From positions 124,001 to 188,000 of the forward strand of contig CADEFM010000002.1 in the NCBI GenBank assembly GCA_902826605.1: DNA of 64,000 nucleotides, given 5' to 3'. The notes below the pieces were generated by a model. That model was not told the origin of the DNA. It was given only the letters and a program-made list of their open reading frames with translations, and did not search any database. Of this stretch, positions 45,174 to 53,746 are shown in pieces; the stretch's first letter is position 1, and each line of letters starts with the position of its first letter. Position numbers and translations under genes: made by a program. Source of the DNA: an uncultured Acidobacteriota bacterium. Lineage in GTDB: Bacteria; Acidobacteriota; Terriglobia; Bryobacterales; Bryobacteraceae.

Positions 45174-47735
45174 ATGCAAATGAGTAGAATCCTCAACTTC
45201 GCGGACGCGCTTGCCTCGTACAATCGCGAAACTGATCGAGAATACATCGCCCTCGGCGAGAACGAACGTAAAGAGATCCTTGGTCGGTTCCCGCGCAGCG
45301 ACTGGCCCACGATGCCAATCGAAAAGTACGCGCTCGGCCAAGACGGAAGCGAAAGCACTTTCTGCGCCTGGGTAGAATACCAGTCTCAGCACCTCGGCAG
45401 CATCGCTGGCGGAAGTGCAAAGAAGCTACTTATCTACAAAAGGAGGACAGGCGAGGGTTGGTATTTTGAGCCCACATATGGGTCCGTAGAGCAGGCTTGG
45501 GAGGAAGTTCGAGGTTCCTTTGTCCGTGCGCTCGAGCTTGCCGAAGCAGGCGAGTGGGCGGCCATCGACGAGCTAAAACCAATCGGCGCGGGTCCAGCTC
45601 TGAAAGTGAAGACGCTTCATATTTACTTCCCGGAGCATGTAATGCCTGTAGCGGCACGGGAACATGTCCTGCATTTTCTCAAGAAGCTCGAGGCATTCAC
45701 CCCGGAGTTGGAAGCGGCCGAGCGAATTACGCTGAACAGAGCACTCACTACGACGGTTCTCTCGATTCCGGATTTCAAGGGTTGGACGACCAATGAGATT
45801 GAGCGCTTCCTCTACTGGTGGGCCGACCCAAGGGAAACCAGAAGAGTTGTAAAAATAGCGCCCGGCGAAGGCGCGAAATATTGGGCGGAATGCCTTGAGC
45901 GCGGATACATTCGAGTTGGCTGGGACGAGGTTGGGGATTTGCGTCGTTTCGCCGGGAAGGAAGAATTTGAAGAGGAATTTGGAAGACAGTTTAGCGAACT
46001 GTATAGAAGCCACGCACCAACGATCAAGAAAAAGGGTAACGAGGTATGGCAACTGGCCGAGCTCGAAGAGGGCGACATTGTCGTAGCAAACAAGGGCATC
46101 TCGCGGGTTCTCGCCATAGGCGAAGTAGTCAGTCCTGGTTACGAGTGGAACGCTGGTCTAACTGAATTCCGTCATACCGTCCGGGTGAAATGGGACCTCT
46201 CGTATGCTCAAGACATTGAACCCCAAAAGCGCTGGGCGTTAGTTACCGTGGCGAACGTTCCAGCAGAGCTCTACGAATCGATTCTTACGAAGCCGGGTAA
46301 GAAAGCGCCGGGTGGGATCGCTCCGCCGTCCGGCGTTGCAGATCCGGTGCACAGTGCCATAGCCAATGCACTTGGGCGCAAGGGCCAGTTAATTCTTTAT
46401 GGCCCACCCGGAACTGGAAAGACGTATATTGCACGCCGTTTTGCTGTCTGGTGGATGCTAAAGGATACCAGCGAGGATGCAAATGCTGTCCTTGCCAGCC
46501 ATGAGCTATTTAGGGCAGCAGAGCGACTGCTCACTACGACTGTAAGTTCTCGACGAGTATGGTGGGTCGTCGCGAATCCGAAGGAATGGAAGTGGGACGT
46601 TCTCTTTAGCAACGGAAGCGAGGTCTTTCGACGGGGCCGCATGCAGAAGCACTATTCGCTCATTCGCCCTGGAGATCTCGTCGTCGGGTATCAGGCAACG
46701 CCGGATAGACGCATCATGGCCATTGCAAAGGTCAGCAAGAACGCAGCTCAAATGTCCGGCGATGCCCCTGGCTTCGAAATCGTTCCAATCCGGAAGTTGA
46801 GCAATGGTCCCACGTATGAGCAACTATTAGAGCGCCCAGTGCTGAAGAACTCAGAGCCTCTGCGCTTCAACAATCAAGGGACGCTCTTTGCTCTAACGCC
46901 GGAAGAGGTGGATGATCTCGCCGACATGATCGGCGACAAAGACCCTGAAAGCGCGAGGGTTCTAACGGAAGATAGTCTTGGTGCGCTGACGTGGACAACT
47001 TTCCATCCTTCGTACTCTTACGAAGACTTCGTCGAAGGACTTCGGCCATTCGACGCGGGCGAGGGCCGAGTCGGACTGAAGCTCGACGACGGGCTCTTTA
47101 AGCGTCTTTGCCGGACGGCGGAGAGCAGGCCGAACCAGAGATACCTCCTCATAATCGACGAGATTAATCGGGCGAACGTGTCAAAGGTATTTGGAGAGTT
47201 GATTACGGTTCTGGAACGCGATAAGAGGGGCCTGCCGGTGGTTCTTCCGCAGAGCAAGCAATCGTTTGTCGTACCGCCGAATGTTTATATTCTGGCGACG
47301 ATGAACACCGCCGACCGAAGCATCCGTTTGCTGGATGCAGCGCTCAGACGCCGGTTCGCGTTTCTTGAATTGATGCCTGATTCACAGAAGCTGCAAGGAG
47401 CGGCAGTAGGCGGGCTCGCATTGGATGAGTTGATGGAGACACTCAATGCCCGGATCTCAAAACACGTCGGGAGAGAAAAGCAACTGGGGCATTCCTATTT
47501 TCTCGATGGCGGCCAGCCAGTGACAGACCCGGATCAGTTCGCGCAGAGGTTCCGCCAAGAGATTCTTCCGGTGCTTCAAGAGTATTGCTATGAGGATTAT
47601 CGTTTACTCACTGATTATCTTGGTTCAAAACTTGTTGACGCAGACGCTCAACGGTTAAATGACGCCGTCTTGAACGACCCGACCGAGCTGATTGCCGCAT
47701 TGATACAGCTGGTAGATGGGGATAAGACAGCGTGA
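45174..47735 (+). CDS. mcrB: McrB-family GTPase with PUA/EVE-like readers, one inserted in the GTPase domain
   Basis: 853 residues. Residues about 1-180: N-terminal domain seen before some McrB-like ATPases (FPRSDWPTMPIEKYALGQ, GGSAKKLLIYKRR). About 205-345: PUA/EVE-like module (YWAECLERGYIRVGWDEV, EGDIVVANKGISRVLAIGEVVS). Walker A GPPGTGKT at 410-417. About 462-580: a second EVE-like module (VWWVVANPKEWKWDVLF, LIRPGDLVVGYQATPDRRIMAIAKV) inserted before FHPSYSYEDFVEGLRP. Walker B LLIIDEI ends near 663; the McrB guanine-specific motif MNTADRS is at 710-716. EVE/PUA domains read modified cytosines, so this would recognise modified foreign DNA and drive McrC. A second ATG two codons in is an alternative start. 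Confidence 0.85.
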   Translation: MQMSRILNFADALASYNRETDREYIALGENERKEILGRFPRSDWPTMPIEKYALGQDGSESTFCAWVEYQSQHLGSIAGGSAKKLLIYKRRTGEGWYFEPTYGSVEQAWEEVRGSFVRALELAEAGEWAAIDELKPIGAGPALKVKTLHIYFPEHVMPVAAREHVLHFLKKLEAFTPELEAAERITLNRALTTTVLSIPDFKGWTTNEIERFLYWWADPRETRRVVKIAPGEGAKYWAECLERGYIRVGWDEVGDLRRFAGKEEFEEEFGRQFSELYRSHAPTIKKKGNEVWQLAELEEGDIVVANKGISRVLAIGEVVSPGYEWNAGLTEFRHTVRVKWDLSYAQDIEPQKRWALVTVANVPAELYESILTKPGKKAPGGIAPPSGVADPVHSAIANALGRKGQLILYGPPGTGKTYIARRFAVWWMLKDTSEDANAVLASHELFRAAERLLTTTVSSRRVWWVVANPKEWKWDVLFSNGSEVFRRGRMQKHYSLIRPGDLVVGYQATPDRRIMAIAKVSKNAAQMSGDAPGFEIVPIRKLSNGPTYEQLLERPVLKNSEPLRFNNQGTLFALTPEEVDDLADMIGDKDPESARVLTEDSLGALTWTTFHPSYSYEDFVEGLRPFDAGEGRVGLKLDDGLFKRLCRTAESRPNQRYLLIIDEINRANVSKVFGELITVLERDKRGLPVVLPQSKQSFVVPPNVYILATMNTADRSIRLLDAALRRRFAFLELMPDSQKLQGAAVGGLALDELMETLNARISKHVGREKQLGHSYFLDGGQPVTDPDQFAQRFRQEILPVLQEYCYEDYRLLTDYLGSKLVDADAQRLNDAVLNDPTELIAALIQLVDGDKTA

Positions 47736-49015
47736 CTGTGGCGGTCGCAAAATGTGTCGTTGAGCTGAGTGAATGGGAAGAACGGCTTATCCCAGCAATC
47801 CTTACCCCTAGTGATCGCCATCTCGCCGAACAGCTCTCTACGGCTGGGAGACTGGTTGTCGAGGAGCTCACGACCGGTTTCCGAATTCGTTCGCAATCCT
47901 GGGTGGGCCTCATAAGCTTCGAGAGATTTGACCTCCGAGTTGTTCCAAAGTTGAAGGACGGCAACACTCGCTTGGTGCAGATGCTTGCCCTCACTGGGGG
48001 GATAAAAGCGGCTTGGCAGAACGAGGCGGTTCGGACGCTGCAGGCCGAACGAGTATCGGATCTGCTCGATCTGTTGTTACTGCTGCTCGTTCGAGAATCC
48101 GAGCGTATTCTTGCTGGAGGTGTGCTCCACGATTACATCGAGCGAGAAGAGGCGCTTCACGTCGTTCGTGGTCGCTTCCTGGCCGACCGGCAGTGGCAAA
48201 GACGCTTCGGTCAATTCGATCTTTTGGAATGCCGGTTTGACGACCACGATAGCGACATTGATGAGAACCGCCTCGTAGCGTTTGCGCTTGGCGCGTGCCG
48301 GGCACTAGTTCGTGACGGTTCTTTGCGGAGGCGTGTCCTGAGTCTTCATGAACAGTTCGCTTCGATCTGCGAGAGCGACAAGATTGACCCGCGAGAACTT
48401 CGAACTCGCCTCGTCTATCACCGCCTAAACTCGCACTATGCCGGTGCGCACGAACTATGCTGGCTGATTTTGGACGCCATGGGCGTTGCTGACCTGCTTG
48501 TGAGTGGTTCTGTTCGAAGTAATGTATTTCTGATCGACATGAACGTGGTCTTTGAGCGCTTCGTAAGAAAGCTGATCGAATTCAGCGTCGGAGCGGCTTA
48601 TCGAGTACAGTACCAGCTGAAGACTCGATCTATCCTCTGGGACACCGATCGTAACCGCCCCTACAGTGCGGTCATCCCCGATTTCGTACTGACGGGGTCG
48701 AGTGGAAACATAGTGATAGACGCGAAATACAAACTGGGCAAGCTGGACAACGCGGATATCTATCAATGTTTTTTGTACGCTCAAGCCTTCGGAAGCGCTT
48801 CGTCAGCGTCGCGAGCATTTCTTGTGGTGCCATCAACGAGCAGCACACTGGAATATTCAACATTGGAAGTCCGGGGCGTTCAAGGCGTTAGAAAAGCGGT
48901 TCTCCACCGTGTTGGTGTGCCCGTTGCGACTGCGGTGGATGAGCTTCGGGAAAACAAGCTCGGGCCCACCTGCGCGAAATTGGCAGGACTATTCTCGCAG
49001 CCCGCAAGCGTCTAG
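47732..49015 (+). CDS. mcrC: McrC-family nuclease subunit
   Basis: 427 residues, GTG start overlapping the mcrB stop (GTGA). The N-terminal McrC domain includes SWVGLISFERFDLRVVPKL. The C-terminal PD-(D/E)xK nuclease has IPDFVL (Asp317) and IVIDAKYK (Asp330, Lys332), preceded by NVVFERFVRKLIE. It stimulates McrB GTPase and cuts DNA between modified sites. Complete catalytic set, so the system looks functional. Confidence 0.88.
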   Translation: MTVAVAKCVVELSEWEERLIPAILTPSDRHLAEQLSTAGRLVVEELTTGFRIRSQSWVGLISFERFDLRVVPKLKDGNTRLVQMLALTGGIKAAWQNEAVRTLQAERVSDLLDLLLLLLVRESERILAGGVLHDYIEREEALHVVRGRFLADRQWQRRFGQFDLLECRFDDHDSDIDENRLVAFALGACRALVRDGSLRRRVLSLHEQFASICESDKIDPRELRTRLVYHRLNSHYAGAHELCWLILDAMGVADLLVSGSVRSNVFLIDMNVVFERFVRKLIEFSVGAAYRVQYQLKTRSILWDTDRNRPYSAVIPDFVLTGSSGNIVIDAKYKLGKLDNADIYQCFLYAQAFGSASSASRAFLVVPSTSSTLEYSTLEVRGVQGVRKAVLHRVGVPVATAVDELRENKLGPTCAKLAGLFSQPASV

Positions 49016-49017
49016 CG

Positions 49018-49224
49018 ATTTTCTCATCAGGCCTCGACGTAGATTGGCGATCCGCCAACCGCCTGGCGTGCCCTTGCTGACCCTCTCTTCCCGCTCAGAG
49101 CCTGCGAGGCAACCGCACGCGAGCCGAATACTCCCGTCATGTCCACGGGCCGCAATTCGTTTTGTTCCATCAGAAACCTCAGAGTATCGAAGGGTGTGGC
49201 TCCCGGCGGCGCAACCGTGCGGTC
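49018..49224 (-). pseudogene. HigA-type (XRE) antitoxin relic
   Basis: The minus strand reads DTLRFLMEQNELRPVDMTGV then FGSRAVASQALSGKRG, the characteristic HigA/COG5499 pattern (LRFLME-x-GL-x-x-DL ... GSR-x-x-x-SE-x-L-x-GKR). The expected continuation ISK-x-HARRLA is split: SKG lies in one other frame and HARRLADR in a third, so two frameshifts follow GKRG. The N-terminus is cut and no HigB-like toxin is left; nuoB occupies that side. One open frame of 47 codons (49027-49170) remains but ends in nonsense sequence. Confidence 0.68.
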
Positions 49225-49260
49225 CCCTGCCTGACTCCCGCGTTACACTGAATAGTAGCG

Positions 49261-49823
<563 letters not shown>

Positions 49824-49827
<4 letters not shown>

Positions 49828-50432
49828 TCCTGCGTTCGGCTTTGCTCGCGCGATTTGATTGGCTGGAACACGGTTTCGGCACCCGGCACGCCCCCGTCAC
49901 ACAGGATCAGATGGCGAGCCTAAAGCAGATTCATTCCGCCATTGTGCTGGATGCCTCGTTGCCTGGCTGCGTCGGTGAAGGCGATGCGCTGGTGACCGCG
50001 CAGAGCAGCCTGGCGGTTTCAGTGAGAACGGCGGATTGCTACCCTATTCTGCTGGCGGACTCGCGGACGCGTATCGTTGCGGCGGTGCACGCCGGCTGGC
50101 GCGGCACTACTGCTGGCATTGTGCGCACTGCGATCACCGCGATGGCAGCGATGGGTTCGGTCACCGAGGATATTTATGCCGCGATCGGTCCGGGAATCGG
50201 CCGTTGCTGCTTTGAGGTGGGTGAAGAAGTGGCGCGAAGGTTCGGGCTAGACGGGCGCGGCAATATTGATTTGGCGGCGGCTAACCGCGCGTTGCTAATG
50301 GAAACCGGGGTTCCAGAAGCCAATATCGACGTCCTCGGAGGCTGCACGCGTTGCGACGCGGTGCGGTTTCATTCATTCCGTCGGGATCAACAGCGGGCCG
50401 GCCGCATGATTTCCTACATCCGGGCCGTCTAA
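49824..50432 (+). CDS. pgeF: purine nucleoside phosphorylase/laccase-domain protein (YfiH family)
   Basis: 202 residues, GTG start overlapping nuoB by 4 bp. [58 protein letters not shown] and [27 protein letters not shown] hold the His/Cys zinc ligands of the family. Family members act on adenosine/inosine and edit cell-wall precursors. Shorter than the usual 240 residues at the N-terminus. Confidence 0.9.
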
Positions 50433-50453
50433 ACTTCAAACCACAAACAGTTC

Positions 50454-50490
50454 GGGCGCGGATGCCACACCCTGGTGTAGCCCCGCGCCC
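50454..50490. terminator. strong hairpin between convergent pgeF and DksA-like genes
   Basis: GGGCGCGG (50454-50461) pairs with CCGCGCCC (50483-50490), and inside ACAC/GTGT closes a CCTG loop. The stem lies 20 bp after the pgeF stop and 27 bp from the DksA-like stop, so it can end transcripts from both sides. There is no proper U-run on the plus strand. Confidence 0.5.
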
Positions 50491-50516
50491 AGGGCAGAGA
50501 AGAGGAGAAGTTGTCC

Positions 50517-50909
50517 TTAGGCCGCGTTGACCAGCAATTCGTCAAACTCTTCCGCGTCATCACCAGCCATCGCGCGATGGCGATCGGCGGATTCCTGACA
50601 CTGGATGCAAAACGGCGCCCACGGCACGGCTGCAAGCCGTTTGGGGCTGATGTCTTCCTCGCAGTGCAGACACACTCCGAAGGCCCCTTCGTCGATGCGG
50701 CGCAAAGCGGCGCGCACATTCCGAAGCAGGTTGGATTCGCGGTCCAAATTACGGATCGCGAGTTCGCGTTCGGCCGCGTGCTGCACCTCATCGAGAGCGT
50801 CCGGGCTCTTTTCAATGGCGATGCCTTCGCGGTTCCGCACGAACGCCACCAATTCCGCCTGCTTTGCCTCCAATGTCTCTTTATATTTTTTCAATTCGCT
50901 CTTTGTCAT
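50517..50909 (-). CDS. DksA/TraR-type C4 zinc-finger protein
   Basis: 130 residues: an N-terminal coiled coil (MTKSELKKYKETLEAKQAELVAF ... ERELAIRNLDRESNLLRNVRAALRRIDEG) and a zinc finger CLHCEEDISPKRLAAVPWAPFCIQCQE (C-x2-C-x17-C-x2-C). The acidic pair of the E. coli DksA coiled-coil tip cannot be clearly placed, so it may be an rRNA-promoter modulator or another secondary-channel binding factor. Confidence 0.85.
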   Translation of the reverse strand: MTKSELKKYKETLEAKQAELVAFVRNREGIAIEKSPDALDEVQHAAERELAIRNLDRESNLLRNVRAALRRIDEGAFGVCLHCEEDISPKRLAAVPWAPFCIQCQESADRHRAMAGDDAEEFDELLVNAA

Positions 50910-51448
50910 TTTGTTTTCTCCAGTCTCTTCTCTTGTCCATCCACTCGCATTCCGTCTCTTTATCTAGCACTGTTCCGTGCCTTGTCCGCCCTGCACTGTT
51001 CCTCTCACCGAGATTAGACGCCGAATCTGGCGAAAGGGTTCACTACTTTCGCATCGAAATAATTGATCGGCGTGATTCGCAATAGCCGCACGCGACCAGC
51101 CACCAAAGTACATTCCTGCGTTCGGAGCTTGTTGCCCAACCTGAACGGTTGCGCGATTGGCAGCCCAACGGCCCGAGCCGTGGTCGCCTCGATCAGTACT
51201 TTTGGTAGGGTACCACATCACGTTCCTCACTGCAAGCAATCTTGCTGCCATTTCTCCCGCCCTAAAAATCTCCACTTCCTCGAACTGGCCGATGTTTGTT
51301 AGTATCGGCCGATTTCCCGTAAATGATTACAGTTGATTACACCGTTTGGATTACTCCCGACGCATCCCGGCACCCGGAGGTTACGTGCCGCGCTAACGGT
51401 ATACTGTAGGGGATCAGCGCTAATATTCTCACCCCGAAACTACCAGCC
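50910..51448. other. 539 bp intergenic region with GATTAC repeats
   Basis: No convincing gene; the frames present have no family features. It holds three GATTAC copies at 51325, 51335 and 51349 (the first two as GATTACA) and a TATACT at 51400-51405 that could be a -10 for the gene at 51449. GGCCGAT occurs twice at about 51286-51314. Confidence 0.4.
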
Positions 51449-53053
51449 GTGAAGCCGGTCTACGTCCCAATTCCGCTCCTAGGGCTTTGTTGCCTGTTCC
51501 TCTTACTGGGTCTGCTCCTAATTCCATATGCGGGCATTCAGAACGATGAAGCACTGTTTTCAATCCCTATCCATCAGAATCAATTCGAGTTTAAGATTCG
51601 TCTCCTGCGTCATGACATTCCCTTGATGGTGATGTCTTATATCGGCACGCTGAAGACGGGACTCTATTGGGTCTGGTTCAAGCTATGGCCGCCGAGCCCC
51701 TACTCCACACGGTTGCCGATGGTTGCGCTGGGTTCATTCACGATATTTCTTTTCTTCTATTTAGCTCGCAAGATAGTGAATCCCATAGGGGCCTGGGTGG
51801 GGGCTATTCTTCTCGCGACAGATCCTTCTTTCCTCCTAACCAATACATTCGATTGGGGACCCGTGGCGATCGAGCATTTTTTACTGGTTGCGGGGTGTCT
51901 CTTCTTGGCACGTTTCGCCGAAGATGCAGCGCACGGCGAGCCCCGCAGCGCACCCGGCATACAGAATCTCGCATGGGGCTTCTTTGTCCTCGGATTGGCC
52001 CTCTGGAATAAGGCTATCTTTCTGGCCTCGTTGGCAGCCCTTACGGTTGCGGCGGGCACAGTCTGCTGGAGACAGATTGCCTCACTATGGACTGGGCGAC
52101 GGTTACGCGTCGCAATTCTGGCTTTTCTGGCTGGATGCGCCCCGGTGTTGCTTTATAACGCCCGGCGGCCGGCGACCACGTTAAGATCAAACGCCAATTT
52201 GGAAATGCCAGAATGGTCCGTCAAAGTCCCACAACTTCTGGCGACGCTCAATGGCTCCGATGTCTTTGGGTATCTGACCTCGGATGATCGCACGCATCCA
52301 AATCCCGTAGTTTCCCCCCAAGGGCGCGCATCCGAGTGGCTTCAGATGCATTTCGGAGAATGGCGGCGAGGCGGATTGTTGGCGGCTTGCGGCGTATGCC
52401 TGTTGCTGCTTCCTCTCTGGTGGCGGTCCGCGGCAGCTCGATTTTCGCTCATTTTTTGCGCCGTCCATTGGTGTCTTATCATCGTCATGCGCGGGGGTGG
52501 TACGTCAGCCCACCATGTGGTCTTGATGTGGCCTTTCCCACATCTGTTTGTTGCCGCGACTCTGAGTCAAGTGCCATGGAGGCCTCTTGGCAAGGTGGCG
52601 GCGGGCTTGATCGCCTCCACGAATCTATTGGTCATTAGTCAATACATGCTTCAATTCGAGCGAGATGGAGCCGGTCCTATATACTCCGACGCATTGACGA
52701 GGCTATCCGGTCGGCTGCCCCAGTACTCCGCCCACACCATATACGTCATGGATTGGGGTATGCAAAATTCTCTCGCGATGCTGCACGAGGGCAGGATGCC
52801 CCTGTATATAGCGGAGAGCGCATTTCGCGACGAGAACCCGCCGGAGTCCGAGATCGAAGTCCGGCAGAAGATCCTGGTTGATCGGGGCGGAATTCTGCTG
52901 GGGTATCGGGAGGGCTGGGAGATTTTCGTCGGGGGGCGGGCTCGCATCGAGCAAGAGGCCCTGAAAAAGGGGTTGCGAAAGGAGGTCATCGAAATTGTCG
53001 AGGACTCCCATCGCCGTCCGGTATTCGAAATTTACCGGCTGAAGCCTTTCTGA
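51449..53053 (+). CDS. GT39/PMT-like membrane glycosyltransferase
   Basis: 534 residues, GTG start. About ten hydrophobic helices in residues 1-410 and a soluble C-terminal 120 residues. The first extracytoplasmic loop has NDEALFSIPI, with the acidic residues that GT-C enzymes place after helix 1. LARKIVNPIGAWVGAILLATDPSFLLTNTFDWGP resembles PMT_2 proteins. It probably transfers sugars from a polyprenyl donor in the periplasm; the acceptor is unknown. Confidence 0.68.
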   Translation: MKPVYVPIPLLGLCCLFLLLGLLLIPYAGIQNDEALFSIPIHQNQFEFKIRLLRHDIPLMVMSYIGTLKTGLYWVWFKLWPPSPYSTRLPMVALGSFTIFLFFYLARKIVNPIGAWVGAILLATDPSFLLTNTFDWGPVAIEHFLLVAGCLFLARFAEDAAHGEPRSAPGIQNLAWGFFVLGLALWNKAIFLASLAALTVAAGTVCWRQIASLWTGRRLRVAILAFLAGCAPVLLYNARRPATTLRSNANLEMPEWSVKVPQLLATLNGSDVFGYLTSDDRTHPNPVVSPQGRASEWLQMHFGEWRRGGLLAACGVCLLLLPLWWRSAAARFSLIFCAVHWCLIIVMRGGGTSAHHVVLMWPFPHLFVAATLSQVPWRPLGKVAAGLIASTNLLVISQYMLQFERDGAGPIYSDALTRLSGRLPQYSAHTIYVMDWGMQNSLAMLHEGRMPLYIAESAFRDENPPESEIEVRQKILVDRGGILLGYREGWEIFVGGRARIEQEALKKGLRKEVIEIVEDSHRRPVFEIYRLKPF

Positions 53054-53176
53054 CATGCACCACGTGTCCCGGCTTGTCCCAAGACCGTGTCGAAGGTCCA
53101 CATTTCGCCGGTGGCAAGGCGGCTAAATAAAGCATTTTCAATGTATTGATTTGGGTGGGAACGTGCCCCAACAACT

Positions 53177-53746
53177 ATGGCCAAAACTATGTCAGCTCGG
53201 TCGAATCAGCTTTTTCGCGTGGGGCGGATCCCTTGGTGCGGGCTGGCATTGGCGATTACGTTGGGGGGCACTACGCTCGAGCAGCTATCGCTCGCGAGTT
53301 TGGCCAAACAGTCCACTGCGATTGTACGGGCACGCATTGTAGCCTCGACGAATATAGTTCGGGGCGACTACGCATACACGGAATATCGTTTAGCATTGGC
53401 CGACGTCTGGAAAACGTCTCGCTCCACGGGGCGTGCGCCGTCCCAAGTAGCGGTGCCGGGCGGTATCGCCGGAGGTTTGCGCCAAATGGTGTCGGGTGCT
53501 CCTGTCTTGCAGCCGGGGCGCGAGTATGTGCTTTTCCTGTGGACCAGCCCGCGTGGGCTCACACAAATCATGGGTCTCTCACAAGGCCTGTTCTCGGTGG
53601 AAAGTAAAGAAATCGCAGCACGAGCGGCAGCGTCGGAACGGATTGTGGACGCCGCCGGATACCCGGTCCAAAGCAACGAAATTCGATTGCCAGTTTCCGA
53701 GCTAAAAGCTCAAATACTACAAGCCCTGGGCGGGAAGAATCGATGA
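53177..53746 (+). CDS. exported hypothetical protein preceding a matrixin gene
   Basis: 189 residues. A basic N-terminus and hydrophobic segment (GLALAITLGGTTLEQLSLASLA) suggest export. SLASLAKQSTAIVRARIVASTNIVRGDYAYTEYRLALADVWKT and GREYVLFLWTSPRGLTQIMGLSQGLFSV look like one beta-rich domain. Stop/start overlap of 4 bp with the matrixin gene (ATGA) indicates a two-gene unit; it could be an inhibitor, chaperone or anchoring partner of the protease. Confidence 0.65.
   Translation: MAKTMSARSNQLFRVGRIPWCGLALAITLGGTTLEQLSLASLAKQSTAIVRARIVASTNIVRGDYAYTEYRLALADVWKTSRSTGRAPSQVAVPGGIAGGLRQMVSGAPVLQPGREYVLFLWTSPRGLTQIMGLSQGLFSVESKEIAARAAASERIVDAAGYPVQSNEIRLPVSELKAQILQALGGKNR

Noticed and set aside
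50964-51275. 103-codon frame on the minus strand in the large intergenic region
   Set aside because: No ribosome-binding site, no family resemblance, odd composition; probably chance in GC-rich DNA.
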